The notes: generated by a model from the sequence alone, not told the origin. Positions 53,112 through 64,000 are shown, counted from the stretch's first letter. The stretch: DNA of 64,000 nt from Nemania diffusa (GCA_038501195.1 JBBPUQ010000007.1:2395501-2459500); one strand, 5' to 3'. A program made the numbers and translations.

Positions 53112-54185
53112 TCATATACTCCACAAACATGTCGTTATAACTATAATCCATAATAAAGCCAAAGGTGAGGTTGAAATGCCTGTCGAATTATTAGCATCTC
53201 CGCTCTCATTATCATCTCCTCCGGAACCACTGTTATCATCATTACCTCCACTGTTTCCGCCTCCATCACCACTTGACTCTCCCTGCTGACCGACCTCAAA
53301 GCCATTAGCTTCTCCCCCGAGATAGTACGCCCCTAGCTCGTTGAGCCCGCCATCACTTTGGAAGAGGGCCAATCCATCACCAGTCCACTCGTTCGCTTCC
53401 TTCGGGCGGAAAACTCCAAACCAGGCATACTTCTCCACGTACTCTAACTGGTCTAAGTACGGAAGGGTCTGGTTCATCATGGCGAACGTCGTGTCCTGAT
53501 CTGCTTGGGGAAGCCCAAACTCATTCAACCAAATCCTAACATCCTTCTCAATACCACTGCTGCTTTGGTTGTACCACTTGAAAAGCTGATCCAGCCAGGA
53601 TGATAAACCTGCAAGATCCCCATACCAATGAGCTGTCACGAAGTCTGCAGGACACCCATTTGCCGAATCGATGTCCCAGCACGAGGAGTTGAAGTCGTTT
53701 AGCCAGTCAAGGCCCCGCGAGGACCCGGTGACGCTCGGGTGGGAAATCTCGAAGCGGTCTCGTAGGGGCACGATCTTCTCGATATACGCCTTGGCCGCGC
53801 CATCCGGACTTATACTAGAACCGCCGGAATCTGTAGTACCGTCGGGCTCGTTGAATGTGAATAGATGCTTAGATGAGTCCGGTACTTGATCCAGCGCCTT
53901 GATATTGTCATCGAGGTTGTCTGTGCTCGGCAGTGCCGGGACGAACTCGATCCGGGATTCTGCATCGCTAGGAAATATGTCCGACGGTGCTTGCACGGGT
54001 GACCATGTAAAATACCAGTTAACTGGTGACTTGGATGACAGTAGGGTATCGTAGTCTTCGCTATGAGAGTCAGAAGCGCTGGTATATGATGTTCCTCGCT
54101 TCAAAGAGACCTCATCCTGTGCCATCACGTGGGTAGCTAATATTCCCAAAATCATAACCGCTCTACTAGATTGTGTCCAGTTCAT
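53112..54185 (-). CDS. GPI-anchored GH128 beta-1,3-glucanase-like protein
   Basis: Single exon of 357 residues. A signal peptide (MNWTQSSRAVMILGILATHVMA) precedes a GH128 fold (Asl1/Glyco_hydro_cc type): VNWYFTWSP, FVPALPS, FTFNEPD with the proton-donor Glu113, VTAHWYGD and IWLNEFG with the nucleophile Glu222, then YAWFGVFR. Both catalytic Glu are present. The last 60 residues are a Gly/Ser/Asn/Asp-rich spacer followed by a hydrophobic C-terminal segment ending LLWIIVITTCLW, a GPI-anchor signal. It is expected to remodel or bind beta-1,3-glucan at the cell wall. Confidence 0.88.
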   Translation of the reverse strand: MNWTQSSRAVMILGILATHVMAQDEVSLKRGTSYTSASDSHSEDYDTLLSSKSPVNWYFTWSPVQAPSDIFPSDAESRIEFVPALPSTDNLDDNIKALDQVPDSSKHLFTFNEPDGTTDSGGSSISPDGAAKAYIEKIVPLRDRFEISHPSVTGSSRGLDWLNDFNSSCWDIDSANGCPADFVTAHWYGDLAGLSSWLDQLFKWYNQSSSGIEKDVRIWLNEFGLPQADQDTTFAMMNQTLPYLDQLEYVEKYAWFGVFRPKEANEWTGDGLALFQSDGGLNELGAYYLGGEANGFEVGQQGESSGDGGGNSGGNDDNSGSGGDDNESGDANNSTGISTSPLALLWIIVITTCLWSI

Positions 54186-54735
54186 TCTAGCTAGGATTGG
54201 ACTACCACAGCATATAGGGTCACTCTGTAGAACTTAAGATTATGCAAGCAGAAAACTGAACACTGTTTACCCTTGCAACTTTCGTCGGTAGGAAAGGAAA
54301 AGTACGGTAGAAGTATTATAAGACTGATAAGTAAGTATCGCAGGATATCTCAGATGTGGATTTTGTCGGAAGGGAGCTGTTCTCTTAGTATATCACTGGG
54401 CGCTGCACAGCCCTGGTCACTGACGTAGTATCGCAAGTCTAAGCTGGAAACCTGGTTAAAGCCCACGATGTCATAAGCTTGGCAGATCATTTCGGATTGT
54501 GGTAAAAGAATCCTTATGCCTTTAAGCGTTCACTCGGCTAGGTAGCTTAAAGCGTCTTCATGCATATCTATTGTATATATACGAATAATATGCTTCCTCG
54601 AGTCAACAAACCCTCGTTATTGTCGAGCGTCTACTTCCATATCTGGCCCGCATATTTAGGGCGTGTACACAAATAGTGTCATTCTATCAAAGCCAAATGC
54701 TAGTAACTCGAAGCTCAAAGCGGAAGATCTTCGCC
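54186..54735. other. Intergenic between GH128 promoter and SDR pseudogene
   Basis: It should contain the GH128 promoter. No gene is recognisable. Confidence 0.35.
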
Positions 54736-55653
54736 TTACGGTTGAACTTTGCAATCCTCTAGATACTGTCCATGCGATTCTGGGCTATGTTTGACGGAGA
54801 AGTCTACGATTACACGCGCGCTAATGAAAAAATGCCGGGCAAAGAGCTCCTTGAAAATGCCAAGTATGAAACCGGAGATGGTACCATCAAACTCTCTCTG
54901 GAGCCCCGATGAGCACAGGCCAGGGCTAGGTGCGTTAACTAGGTATGGCTACGGTTAGTGGTACGCGCTGCGCCAACTCGGAAAGGAATAATTGACACAG
55001 TAACTTGGATAGATAATATTTGTCCAGGCTGTCAAAGTTGGACTGCTGGTCTAAGGCGGGTAAAGGCGGGACTGAATCTCTCTCTTTGAACTTGGCCCAT
55101 GATGTAACATCCGAGTTAACGTTGACTAGGCGGCCTGGCTCATCGGTTAAGTTCTTTTCCTTGAGTATCGGCAGCACCAAGATGGTGAGTAGCGCAGTGG
55201 ACATGTAGTTGACTTGCCATGTCTTTTTGTGACCCGTACTTGTATTGATCTCAAACGTCTTCTTGGTGACGCCTGCATTTTTGACAAAAATGTCGAGACG
55301 GTCGAGGGATTTGGCGCTGTCGGCAAACGACTGATTAAATCGTAGCTCGCGAGGTCTAGCGGCCAGACCTTGATAATCTGCTTATCTATATTTGTGCCAG
55401 CAACCAACTCCTTTTTGGCATCGTGACCCCTTGACTCGCTACGCACGGCAAGGATGAGCCGACCAAGGCCCAGCTCGAGAAGCCGTCGCCCGGTCTCCAA
55501 GCCAATGCCGGTGACCCCTCCCGTTACTATGGTGGTCTTGCCGTCAAGACTAGCCTCGGTTCGCGTCACAGCGGGTGGCGTGGAGAGTAACTGGCGGTTA
55601 AAGAAGGCTCGCTGCGTCGCGCGCTTCTCTGGGTCGATATCGAAACTTGACAT
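54736..55653 (-). pseudogene. SDR (retinol-dehydrogenase-like) pseudogene with two frameshifts
   Basis: From ATG at 55653 the frame reads MSSFDIDPEKRATQRAFF, the Rossmann motif TGGVTGIG and LILAVRSES, then is broken near 55337 where one base is missing. The next frame continues QSFADSAKSLDRLDI, KNAGV, a Tyr-Lys motif YYLSK and LAQRVPL, to a second frameshift near 54940, after which a third frame gives NAPSPGLC and ESHGQYLED and ends at TAA 54736-54738. Homology to one fungal SDR family runs throughout, so this is a single decayed gene. Catalytic residues survive in scattered frames. Recent inactivation is suggested by high overall similarity without extra stops. Confidence 0.75.
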
Positions 55654-56069
55654 CGTTTTTTTTGCTTTCAACAAACTGCCAGCCACCAGTCGTCGCAGTA
55701 ATTGCTGGTATCGCCTCCAAGCCCTACTAACAAAGAGAATATTAGTTGCTTCCAGCCTGCCTACCACACCGGTCCGAATATCTTATTGGCTGCAATACTT
55801 GACCAGCTTTTAGCCGTGTTTAATGGTTCGTGATACTGTGCCGAACTGAGACATAACGGCGGGGATTCGCTTCACCCAGTAGTATTAGCATATGCAAATA
55901 TCGAAAATTGGGTATAAAGCACTGTTAATAGGTCATATTGTGAAGAGTATAAAGGACAGCCTACCCGTCGCTAGTCGGTCGTTCCTAGTCCCCGCCCGTC
56001 TTCCGTTTCTTTAGATCATTAAATGACCAAGCGCTTCACCTCTCGGTTGCATTTGCCTTACAACCAGCA
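55654..56069. other. Bidirectional intergenic
   Basis: Lies between the SDR pseudogene start and the peptidase start. No extra gene is recognised. Confidence 0.35.
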
Positions 56070-57151
56070 ATGGAAAATTCTAACGTACTAGAAGGCGAAT
56101 TGCCTTTCAAAGCTCCCGGTGCGGAAAAGCCAGCTAAGACCTGGTACAAGGTCGTTGGCGGTCTTCAAGCACCACCCCTCATCGTGCTACATGGTGGGCC
56201 AGGGGCTGGCCATGAGTATACAACACCAATCACTGATATTTATAAGATGTATAAAATTCCAGTAATCTTTTACGATCAGATCGGGTGTGGACGCTCTACT
56301 CGGTTCCCCGAGAAGAACGGCGATAATTCGTTTTGGACATTTGACCTCTTTCTCAAGGAGCTTGAGAATCTTATAACCCATCTCAATCTACATGAGTTGG
56401 GATTTTCTATCCTTGGACAGAGCTGGGGTGGTAGTAAGTCTTGTCTCCTACACTGAATTCATATGTGAAGTTAAGCACGAGGTTCTCCATCTTTCTTATA
56501 TTATACCGCCTAGTCGCATTTAACATTATACTTTAGTGCTCGGTGCTACCTACGCCTCTAGTTGTCCTGAGGGGCTTCAGAAGCTCATACTTGCCGGTGC
56601 ACCTTCGAGTATACCACTGTATGCAAAGGGATGCCGGTATCTGCTTTCTCAAATGCCTGAAGATGTTCGCAACGTCATAGAAGAATGTGAAAAGAAAGGC
56701 GACTACGAGAGCCCGGCGTACGAGGCTGCATGCGGAGTGTTCTACGGACAGCATTTATGTCGACTTGACCCCTTTCCTGAGCAATTGATGGCGTCTCTTG
56801 GTCATCTGAAAGAAGAGCCATCAGCATATGTTACCATGTGAGTAACCATGTCTCAAACTAACTGTTCTGAATAAACGTATTAATTTGCCCACAAGGCAAG
56901 GACCATCTGAGTTTACCATTATTGGTAACTTCAAGGACTGGGAGGGCTGGAAATTCGGCCATAACATCGCGGTTCCTGCTTTGCTCATCAACGGGAGATA
57001 CGATGAGGTTACAGACGGTTGCATTGAGCCTTGGTTCCGCACGATCCCTCGAATTAGATGGGTCACACTCGAGAAATCGGCTCATATGGCTCACTTCGAG
57101 GAGCGAGAGAGGTTTATGTCTCTCTGTGGCAGCTTCCTTGAAGAGAGCTAG
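56070..57151 (+). CDS. Proline iminopeptidase / L-amino-acid amidase (alpha/beta hydrolase, S33)
   Basis: Exons 56070-56433, 56537-56837 and 56896-57151; introns 103 and 58 bp; 306 residues. Oxyanion motif HGGPG is at 41-45, YDQIGCGRS near 68-76, nucleophile elbow GQSWGG with Ser118, the acid in GRYDEVTD and the His in SAHMAHFEE. The exon 1/2 junction makes GGMLGATYAS, standard for the family. It cleaves N-terminal proline or amino-acid amides and is probably cytosolic, as no signal peptide is seen. Length matches the family (about 300). Confidence 0.9.
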
Positions 57152-58218
57152 AACTTGTGAGGTGTTGCATGCACCTCTACGTAGTTTAACGACAGGCTCC
57201 TGACGGCAGCAGCCTGTCTCGAGGTCGTTGGTCTTCTGTGGAAAATAGCAGCGAGGCATTCTGTTGAACCTTTCTCTTGTAATGCTATGGCGCGGAATAA
57301 AATCTTCCCTAATATGACTTTGCTAAGTTAGTTTTGTTGCACTTGAGGTTCCCACGTGGTCATGCCGACCAGCTGAGAACCAAGCATAGGCCTAGTGGAA
57401 ATACTTTGCCTCGGACCCCGTATTCCGCCTCCTATTCTGGAGATATCTATCGAGCAAGAACAATACTGGATTTTTACAGTGACTTTTCATATGCATCAAT
57501 AGTATATGTGTCTCACTGTGATCGATGAGGAAATGGCACGCTAGTTGCACAAAAAGGAGGGTTTGAGGATGGGGGCCTGCCTACCCGAGTAAGACCTTCT
57601 CTGTAGCTTCTCTGTAGCCCGCATGAAGACCTTGAAAATACCAAGGGATCACAGCAGTTCCAGCCTGGCAACAGCATATAATACACGTTGGAGAATTACA
57701 TGTAACGTCGGGCGTTGAGTGCAACGTGCTTGTTTCGCCATCAAGGGACGACAAGGATAACCTCTCGTCATCCATGTCGCTCAGGGCTGCCAGTGGTGTG
57801 AGAGAAATATTATCTTGGCAGCTACGGGATATAGATTGAAGGCCTTAATCTAATTTCATTTGAGGGTGGTTTATCCCTTTCTTAGAGAAGAGTGCCGTAA
57901 ACCGACAACCATTTATAAGTAGCTGTTGAAAAATGCAAAATTGAACACAGCGTGAATGGTGTAGCACCAGAATCGGTGGAGGTGTTTCTACCATACGACA
58001 GCACGACAGTCTTTGCGGCTTCTTAGGTGATGTACGAGGTTCTAATCAGGGGGCTTCTCACAAGAAAAGATCCATACTTGACAACGAGTAAACTATGAAG
58101 GGACCTACACGTGATGACACATGAAGTTATCTCGATACTGATACTCCAGACTGTCGCCGACAAGGAATGATACATGTTCATTCATAAAAATCTGATACAT
58201 CGTCCTGGTACCCCGCCA
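57152..58218. other. Intergenic between convergent genes (1.1 kb)
   Basis: A Cys-rich 64-codon ORF on the minus strand (57581-57775, with CIICCC) is the only notable item; it lacks other support. The rest is featureless. Confidence 0.35.
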
Positions 58219-59175
58219 TTACAGCCGACTGCTCATCTCAGTGACTAGCCCTGGGCTCTCCGCCCCAACGACAATACCCTTAAGCTTGGCGATCGATCTC
58301 TCCAACGAGGCCACTTCACTGTCTTCCAGCTCGATGTTCAACGTCCTTAGGATACCAGCACGGCCAAGTATGACAGGTTTGCTGAAGCAGATACCGTAGT
58401 CTGCTTGGAAGTGACTCAGGGGCAGGACATTGCGCTCGTCGAGGACGATAGCCGAGCATATGGACGAGATGACGGCGCCAATACCGAATGACGTCTCGCC
58501 CTTGACCCTGTTTAGGCGGTCGGCCTTGAAGCGTATGAACTCGGCCACATCATGCTTCTCGTCGGCGTTGAGAGGCAGCACCCTGTCAAGGGGGATCCCA
58601 CCGATGGCCATGTTGGACCACGCGATGACCTGTGAGTCGCCATGCTCGCCAACAACGTAGGCATGCACAGAACGGGGTGCTACTTCGGCTCGTTGTGCGA
58701 TCGTGTCCTTCAACCTCGTCGTGTCGAGAATAGTGCCGCTGCCGAAGACACGGCTCGGAGGCAGGCCTGTATACTTGAGGGCAAAGTAGGTCATGATGTC
58801 GACGGGGTTAGTGACCATCAGCAGGATACTATTTTCGCCAAATGGCTTCATCTGCTCGAAGCCGGACTTGATGACTGAGATGTTACGCTGTAAGAGGGCG
58901 AGCCGAGACTCGCCGCCCTTCTGGTTCGTGCCGGCCGTGAAGACGATGATGTCACACTTGCCGCACTCCTTCCACGTTCCAGGCTTGACGCGTGGTGATA
59001 TGCCGAAGCTTGTTGAGTCGCGCAAGTCTTGAACCTGGGCATCTTGAAAGTCCTCCTTGATGTCAAGGATGAGAACTTCACTGGCGATCTGCTTGTGGAT
59101 GATGGAGTACGCGACCGCAGCGCCGACTTTGCCGATGCCAATAATTGCAATTCGAGGCCCCTGAAACTGTGACAT
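58219..59175 (-). CDS. L-lactate dehydrogenase (NAD-dependent)
   Basis: Single exon, 318 residues from MSQFQGPRIA. NAD motif GIGKVG is at residues 13-18 with Asp38 ending strand 2, as needed for NAD. The active-site loop has Gln85 (AGTNQ), the LDH-type residue that distinguishes lactate from malate dehydrogenase, plus Arg91. Asp151 and Arg154 (DTTR) and the proton-relay His178 (GEHGD) are all present. It interconverts pyruvate and L-lactate. The reading frame is open for 51 more codons upstream (to 59328), rich in Ser, Tyr and Arg; this could be a mitochondrial leader if an upstream ATG is used, but the core start fits the family. Confidence 0.9.
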   Translation of the reverse strand: MSQFQGPRIAIIGIGKVGAAVAYSIIHKQIASEVLILDIKEDFQDAQVQDLRDSTSFGISPRVKPGTWKECGKCDIIVFTAGTNQKGGESRLALLQRNISVIKSGFEQMKPFGENSILLMVTNPVDIMTYFALKYTGLPPSRVFGSGTILDTTRLKDTIAQRAEVAPRSVHAYVVGEHGDSQVIAWSNMAIGGIPLDRVLPLNADEKHDVAEFIRFKADRLNRVKGETSFGIGAVISSICSAIVLDERNVLPLSHFQADYGICFSKPVILGRAGILRTLNIELEDSEVASLERSIAKLKGIVVGAESPGLVTEMSSRL

Positions 59176-60324
59176 GATCTGTGGATAATAGGAAGAAGTA
59201 GTTTGGCGATTCGAAGAAAATAGATGAACGGACCCCAAGAAATAAGAGGCATTATAAGGAAATATGAGAGACTTTCGCCCGCAACCATAATACAGTTGCT
59301 TACTACATACGCAGCGTAGAAGTGACAACTACCGTGAGGCATTATACAGCATTTACTTTCGATTGTTGTCCTGTTCTAGACACTATCTATAGACCCAAGA
59401 CGTTCCAAGAGCCTTGGCTTTCCGGTGGCAGGCGTGTCACGGCGCGGACCAAAGGACGCGGACATCGGCGATTTTGTGGGGTAGTCTGCCGCTTCAAAAG
59501 TTTGGTTCGAAATGTACATGTGACTCAGGAGATGGCAGATGTCTTGGCCATGCTGTCGCAGCCGCTGAAGTTATCGAGTTAGTTCGATGAATAACGTGCG
59601 ATGGCGAGGTGGAAATGAGAAGAATCAATCTTCAGTCAGCCCAAGATAAAGTCTCTATACCATAACAAAACAAGCACAATTAAGTAGATCGGCGTGAAGT
59701 TCAAAATATTTGACTCCTCTGAATCATCTAGCTACCTTTCTGGTGGCGCACATTGCTCTCTTCGATAGGGCGGGATAGCTTTGGTAGGCATTAAACATTC
59801 ACGTCGCTTACAGCGATTAATTAGAACACTTGGTACTTTAATATAAGTAGTACAAAGCATGAATATACAATGATTTCTTGCGATCAAGCGAAAGGAGTCT
59901 TTTGGACTGTCTCATTAATCAATATTTTCCGGTGTCTTGGACGTCCAGCCATAACCAATGCCCTGTCTCTTCAATCATTATTACGCATCTTATGCACCAG
60001 TTCCATTCTAACGATATCTAGCAAAACGAACGGCAGATAATTGCCTTAGTACAATACTGAATGAGGTAGTCAAACGTTAATTTTCGGCTCCCTACCCGTG
60101 GTCCATTGCCCCTCTTATCACAATTTGAGGAGCTCTCGAACAGCTGCGGTCGCAACATCTGATTCGACCCGCTCATCCAGCCCTTCAGCCCGAAATCAGC
60201 CTACGAGACACAATGATAGCCTTAACGCCGTCAAAACCACGCTTTCTGTGTTTGTGGTCGGCTAGCTTGAGGGGGGGAACAATGCCCCCCCCCACACCTA
60301 CAGAATTAATTTTCCCAAGTAATC
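59176..60324. other. Intergenic (1.1 kb)
   Basis: LDH promoter and the area upstream of a P450 pseudogene. A C run and TG/CA-poor segments occur near 60270-60300. No gene is recognisable. Confidence 0.35.
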
Positions 60325-61326
60325 ATGAATTCGGCTGCAGCAATGGCGCGTGATGGCTTAGCCGCTGCCTACCTGTTCCTTCGCTCTCTTCTATGCTGGA
60401 TTTCTATTTACGACTTAGGTATGATTCGTCCCGCCTACTCTGAGACCGGATGCTCACACCGGAATAGGGACTCGTACAAGCTTCCCATCTACACGCTCCG
60501 CCTACTATTTGCACGAATATACATCGTCAACTCCAAGGACCTGATCCCATTATTACAAAAATAATTGCGCACCATCAACTTCGCAGCGATCACCGCAGAT
60601 GTAGGTGGCCTTGTCGGCATGAGTAAAGAGGCCGTTAAGATAATGCATGACGACATTACAGTCGAGCACGGGTTTAGCGTAAGCTGGCCACGCTTCATCA
60701 TCCCAGCCATGTCTCCCGGGAAAGATCTAGACGCAATGAACAGGGCAGTAATCGCGGTATTTGCTATTGAAACGAAAAAGCTGAGAGCCTAAGGGGCGGT
60801 CGCAGTGGCCTTGGGTGAGTGGTCGCGCGAGGCCATGGTCACCACCACGACGGAAGCCGTCTCTTTTTGCCGTGAAAGATATATTCCCACTCACCGTCTT
60901 GCCAGGTGTCAGGTGCTAACATTAATCAAAACCTTCGAGTCCGGCTTCTTGACCCTTTCAATATTTCCATTCGCTAAGCCCTTCTTTCCTAAGCTCTTTC
61001 GAGCGCGTGAGCGTGCTGCCGCTGTAATGCTAGAGTATATGCGACGGGGCGGTTATAAGACAGCCTCTGGACTTGTACGTAAACGTTTCGAACATCACCA
61101 CGATCAATTTGGTTTCGACATTGATGACGTTGCACGTGGCGAGCTCGGAAATACATTCGCAGTTCTAGGCAACTCCACCTCGTGTGCACTATAGTTTATT
61201 TTCCATCTCTTCTCCGATGACCGAGCGTTGCAATCTCAAGGTCGCGTACGGGGAGCCGCACACCACGCGCCTCGTCCTCTGCTCGTCGTCGACCGCCGCA
61301 GCGCTATGGGTCGCAGGCCGACCTAG
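60325..61326 (+). pseudogene. Cytochrome P450 pseudogene, truncated before the heme region
   Basis: A single frame from 60325 reads a P450 N-terminal half: LLFARIYIVNSKDLIPLLQK, TINFAAITADVGGLVGMSK, VSWPRFIIPAMSPGKDLDAMNR, ALGEWSREAMV, FESGFLTLSIFPFAKP, RARERAAAVMLEYMRRGG and ARGELGNTFAVLGNST. Stops occur at 60562-60564 (TAA where QW is expected), 60790-60792 (TAA) and 61192-61194 (TAG at the expected Trp of CALW). About 60860-60930 is scrambled. No heme-binding Cys motif (FxxGxxxCxG) follows. The gene is dead; its former substrate cannot be inferred. Confidence 0.75.
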
Positions 61327-61892
61327 CATCGTTGCCAACCGAGGCAACCTTCAACAAGGATGCCCTCCGCGGTATCTAGGCCCCGCCCATACACACCTGA
61401 GCTGATGACGACTCTCACTGCATCTCAAGCAATGCCGTAAGGTGCTAGATGGTATACGTAAAGCGTACAGGGTTGTAGAAAGCAAGGCAGGTAGGTAGGT
61501 AGGTAGGGTGGTAGAATATGGCTAAGTAAATGGGTTTAAGGGTGCCACCCAGCCTACGTAGGAAAGGAGGGCTTCTTTTTTACCAAAAAAACAAAAAAAA
61601 AAAAACGTATGTTAGAAAAAGAATAGGAAAGTTAATTAGAAGGAATTTTTAAGTATTACGTCAAATAGAAAACTATTAATTTAGTTTTAATTAATTTAAA
61701 AACGATTGTTTTGCCTGGATTGGATTAGTTAATTGACAAGCAGTCAAAGTATTACTTTGCCTGTGGGTATCGCTGATCGCGAACCACACCCCCCGAATTG
61801 AGAACAGAATGCTTCAGTTCTCATATGTTTCCTAAAGAATCTCGAGAAACTAAAAGAAACATACGAAATCCGGCATCATGAATCCTAACATC
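61327..61892. other. Intergenic with simple repeats
   Basis: It contains a GTAG tetranucleotide run (about 61490-61508), an A run (about 61583-61603) and TTAATT-rich sequence. No gene is recognisable. Confidence 0.45.
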
Positions 61893-63415
61893 TCATAAAG
61901 CCACGCCTTCGGCAAGCTCCTCGCATCCTTCTCTACCAACAGTAATGATCGCATCCCCTAAGGTAGCAGTCCGGAAACCAGCCTCACAGTATGTGAAATA
62001 GTACTCCCATTTCCGCTTGAATAGCTCGACGTCACTATCTGTCATATCATCATGCTCTGCAAGGAGTGCCGGTTTGATTTGCGCGTCAAAATTTCGAAGG
62101 AACGCCTTTCGCCACTCTCGGAGCGTGCGAGAGTAGTGTGCACCAATGTTTTTAAAGGAGGACGGTATGAGGCGGCCCTGTGAGCCTTCTTGAATAGACG
62201 AAAACAAGAAAGAGACGGTAGGCAGATGGCAGCCGGGGAAGATATATTTTCTGATGAAGTCGGTAGTCCGGCTGTAGTTTTCGTATCGCTAAAGGACAAG
62301 TTGTTTGTAAGATAAATATCAAAAATATAAAAGAAAGTGAACTTACCGTGTTTCGCATTGTGCTACACTGGAATACGGCAATTCCGCCATTTGGCTTCAG
62401 TAGACGGTCGACACATTCAAAATATGTCTTGAGGTATTCTTTCCCCACATGTTCTAGCATCTCAATGCTGATTATTTTATCGTACAATGTGTCTTTCGGC
62501 GTCGGACATGCTCGATAATCGCAAAGTAGCACTTCAATATTTTCGGTGAGGCCCGCTTCAGCTATCCGTTGTTCTGCGAGCTCTTTCTGCTCTGCACTGA
62601 GTGTGAGCGAGGTCACACGGCACCCTGTTGTGTTGACGGCGAGGATTGCGAACGAGCCCCAGCCAGTCCCAATTTCAAGTATGTGATCTGTAGATTTTAT
62701 ATGAGCGCTATCAATTATATGTTTCAGCTTAGTCTGCTGAGCTTGCTCTAAAGATTCGACAGAAGACTTTGGGTCCGACTTGGGACGCCATATTGCGCAA
62801 GAGTAAGTCATGTCCGGCGATAGAAAAGCAGCAAACATCTCGTTGCTAATATCATAATGGGCAGAGACATTTAGACGAGAATTGGCCAAAGTGTTTGTAG
62901 TTCGGGCAAGGCTGCTAATAGCTAATGAGATAGAAGAAGCAAGTGTTGTGCCGTCGGAGAGTTGGTCACGATTCCGGATAAATATCTATAACTCACTTCA
63001 TTAGCGTATTCTGTGATTCTTTCTCGCAAACTAGCTGACCTCGAAGAACGACGTCAAATCTGGACATGAAATTTCGCCAAGCATGTAACTTTCGGCAAAT
63101 CCCTAGAACAATCAGATTGTTAGGGCCATTTCTCTGCTATGTTCACACGTAAATGGGCTGTGGTAGACAAACCATATCAGCGAACAAGAGCATCCGTACC
63201 CAAAATGCCTCCTTGTGTACCGTGATTTCTGAATATGGCTCCAAAGGGGAACGAGATGCTTTCCCGTATGTAGCTATGTCCTTCCCTTCGCCAACTCTAA
63301 GCTGTCCAACATTTATCTTGCGAAACAGGGATAGAACATATTTTCTGGATATTTGGACAGCCGGATCCCATGCAACCATCCCCACGTATTGCTTTATGAA
63401 GTCGACGAGGGCCAT
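61893..63415 (-). CDS. Cyclopropane-fatty-acyl-phospholipid synthase-like SAM methyltransferase
   Basis: Exons 63415-63173, 63102-63040, 62985-62347 and 62288-61893; introns 70, 54 and 58 bp; 446 residues from MALVDFIKQ (or 462 if the in-frame ATG at 63463 is used). The small exon 2 restores DMGFAESYMLGEISCPDL; exon 3 carries LNVSAHYDISNEMFAAFLSPDMTYS-type sequence, the SAM motif LEIGTGWGSFA and SIEMLEHVGKEYL; exon 4 carries YENYSRTTDFI, IFPGCHLP and YYFTYCEAGF. This is the bacterial CFA-synthase fold, used in fungi to methylate or cyclopropanate unsaturated fatty acyl chains. No membrane segment is evident. The first intron is bounded by GTTTGT and CTAG. Confidence 0.86.
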
Positions 63416-64000
63416 CACGCGACCGACTGATAACTCAGTAAACAGAAAACGTTCAAAGGACATACAGGATGAGGTTAAACTGAGAGGAAGAGTTCCAGTT
63501 TACGTATTGCGGAACATGCTAAATATATATTATCCACGAGGGTCGTGACACACCCACACACATACAACTGGATCTATTAGAGCGAGTCGCCGCATTGGAA
63601 TGATACCTTCCATTTCCGATGGAGATCCTATGGAGATCCAGAGAGCCAATTCCTTCCGCGGTATGGCGAGACACACAGAATTGTTTATCATAAATCGGAT
63701 AAACCTGCAGCATGACCCAATCGTAGATAAGACTGTTATCGAGCGGCACAGTCGACTTACTAAAATATGTAGCATTTTGTATCCTATCACAATTTCCATA
63801 CTCGACAAGGGGGCACCGAAGGTTGCTATAAGTTTAAAATCTTTGGTCGTCATGACCATCCTAACCTAGATTGTATTAGGCCAGGACACCATCCCCTGTA
63901 GAAGTGTAGGGAGGTTAGACCTCCATTTTTTTCTCTTTGAGTTATTAATTTTTATTCTTGTTACTTGTTTAACTGGCTAGTCGTAGCCCCTTCCCAACTG
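63416..64000. other. Upstream region to the window edge
   Basis: Overlapping short ORFs on both strands (about 63519-63869), none with domain features. Likely promoter of the methyltransferase gene plus unassigned sequence. Confidence 0.35.

Noticed and set aside
57581..57775. Cys-rich 64-codon ORF
   Set aside because: One CIICCC cluster only, no signal peptide, no intron-extended model; could be chance.
61485..61510. GTAGGTAGG run, possible telomere-like repeat
   Set aside because: The unit is a 4-mer GTAG in few copies, not TTAGGG, and lies between ordinary genes.
1..64000. CRISPR arrays, bacterial-type operons or prophage features
   Set aside because: The window is clearly eukaryotic nuclear DNA; no regularly spaced repeats were seen.

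Overview
The window is nuclear DNA of a filamentous ascomycete (Pezizomycotina, most likely a Sordariomycete). The evidence is short (about 50-70 bp) GT-AG introns with CTAAC/CTGAC branch sites, fungal-only families (DASH Spc34, fungal ULD-type ubiquitin-like protein, GH128 glucanase, SAS2-like MYST acetyltransferase), gene spacing of 0.3-3 kb, and an AT-mutated repeat block of the kind produced by repeat-induced point mutation (RIP). I rebuilt exon structures by eye from splice signals, reading-frame continuity and family alignments known to me; none has been checked with RNA data.

Layout. 1-4700: right-hand part of a decayed Ty3/gypsy chromovirus (RT, RNase H, integrase, chromodomain, polypurine tract, 200-bp 3' LTR) that carries an intact three-exon gene on the opposite strand between pol and the LTR. 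4701-5830: a very AT-rich gene-free block starting exactly at the LTR end. 6172-25156: mostly housekeeping genes, nearly all on the minus strand: an SDR oxidoreductase, a SAS2-like MYST histone acetyltransferase, proteasome lid/base subunit Rpn3, TFIID/SAGA subunit TAF12, a conserved hypothetical protein, DASH subunit Spc34 (plus strand), a small protein and a probable mitochondrial protein. 25157-28294: a long gene-free stretch. 28295-39705: F-box protein, GNAT acetyltransferase, a divergent pair of uncharacterised fungal proteins (one a 1284-residue coiled-coil protein with a ubiquitin-like domain) and an MFS transporter. 40275-40411: a tRNA-Lys(CTT) gene whose T-stem is interrupted by a 64-bp insert with all the marks of a spliceosomal intron. 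42137-64000: accessory region with a secreted carboxylesterase, a Q-rich protein, a divergent flavin monooxygenase/MFS efflux pair, a metzincin-like protein with altered active site and an octapeptide-repeat tail, a GPI-anchored GH128 glucanase, an SDR pseudogene, a proline iminopeptidase, an L-lactate dehydrogenase, a P450 pseudogene and a cyclopropane-fatty-acid-synthase-like methyltransferase.

How the parts work together. The left half holds conserved transcription, proteolysis and chromosome-segregation genes with no operon-like logic beyond shared strand. The right half looks like a faster-evolving zone: efflux and oxidation (46234-50751), wall and surface enzymes, and at least two decayed genes. 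The most unusual items are the T-arm intron in the tRNA gene, the spliced antisense gene inside a retrotransposon, and the pseudo-metzincin with a twelve-unit octad tail.
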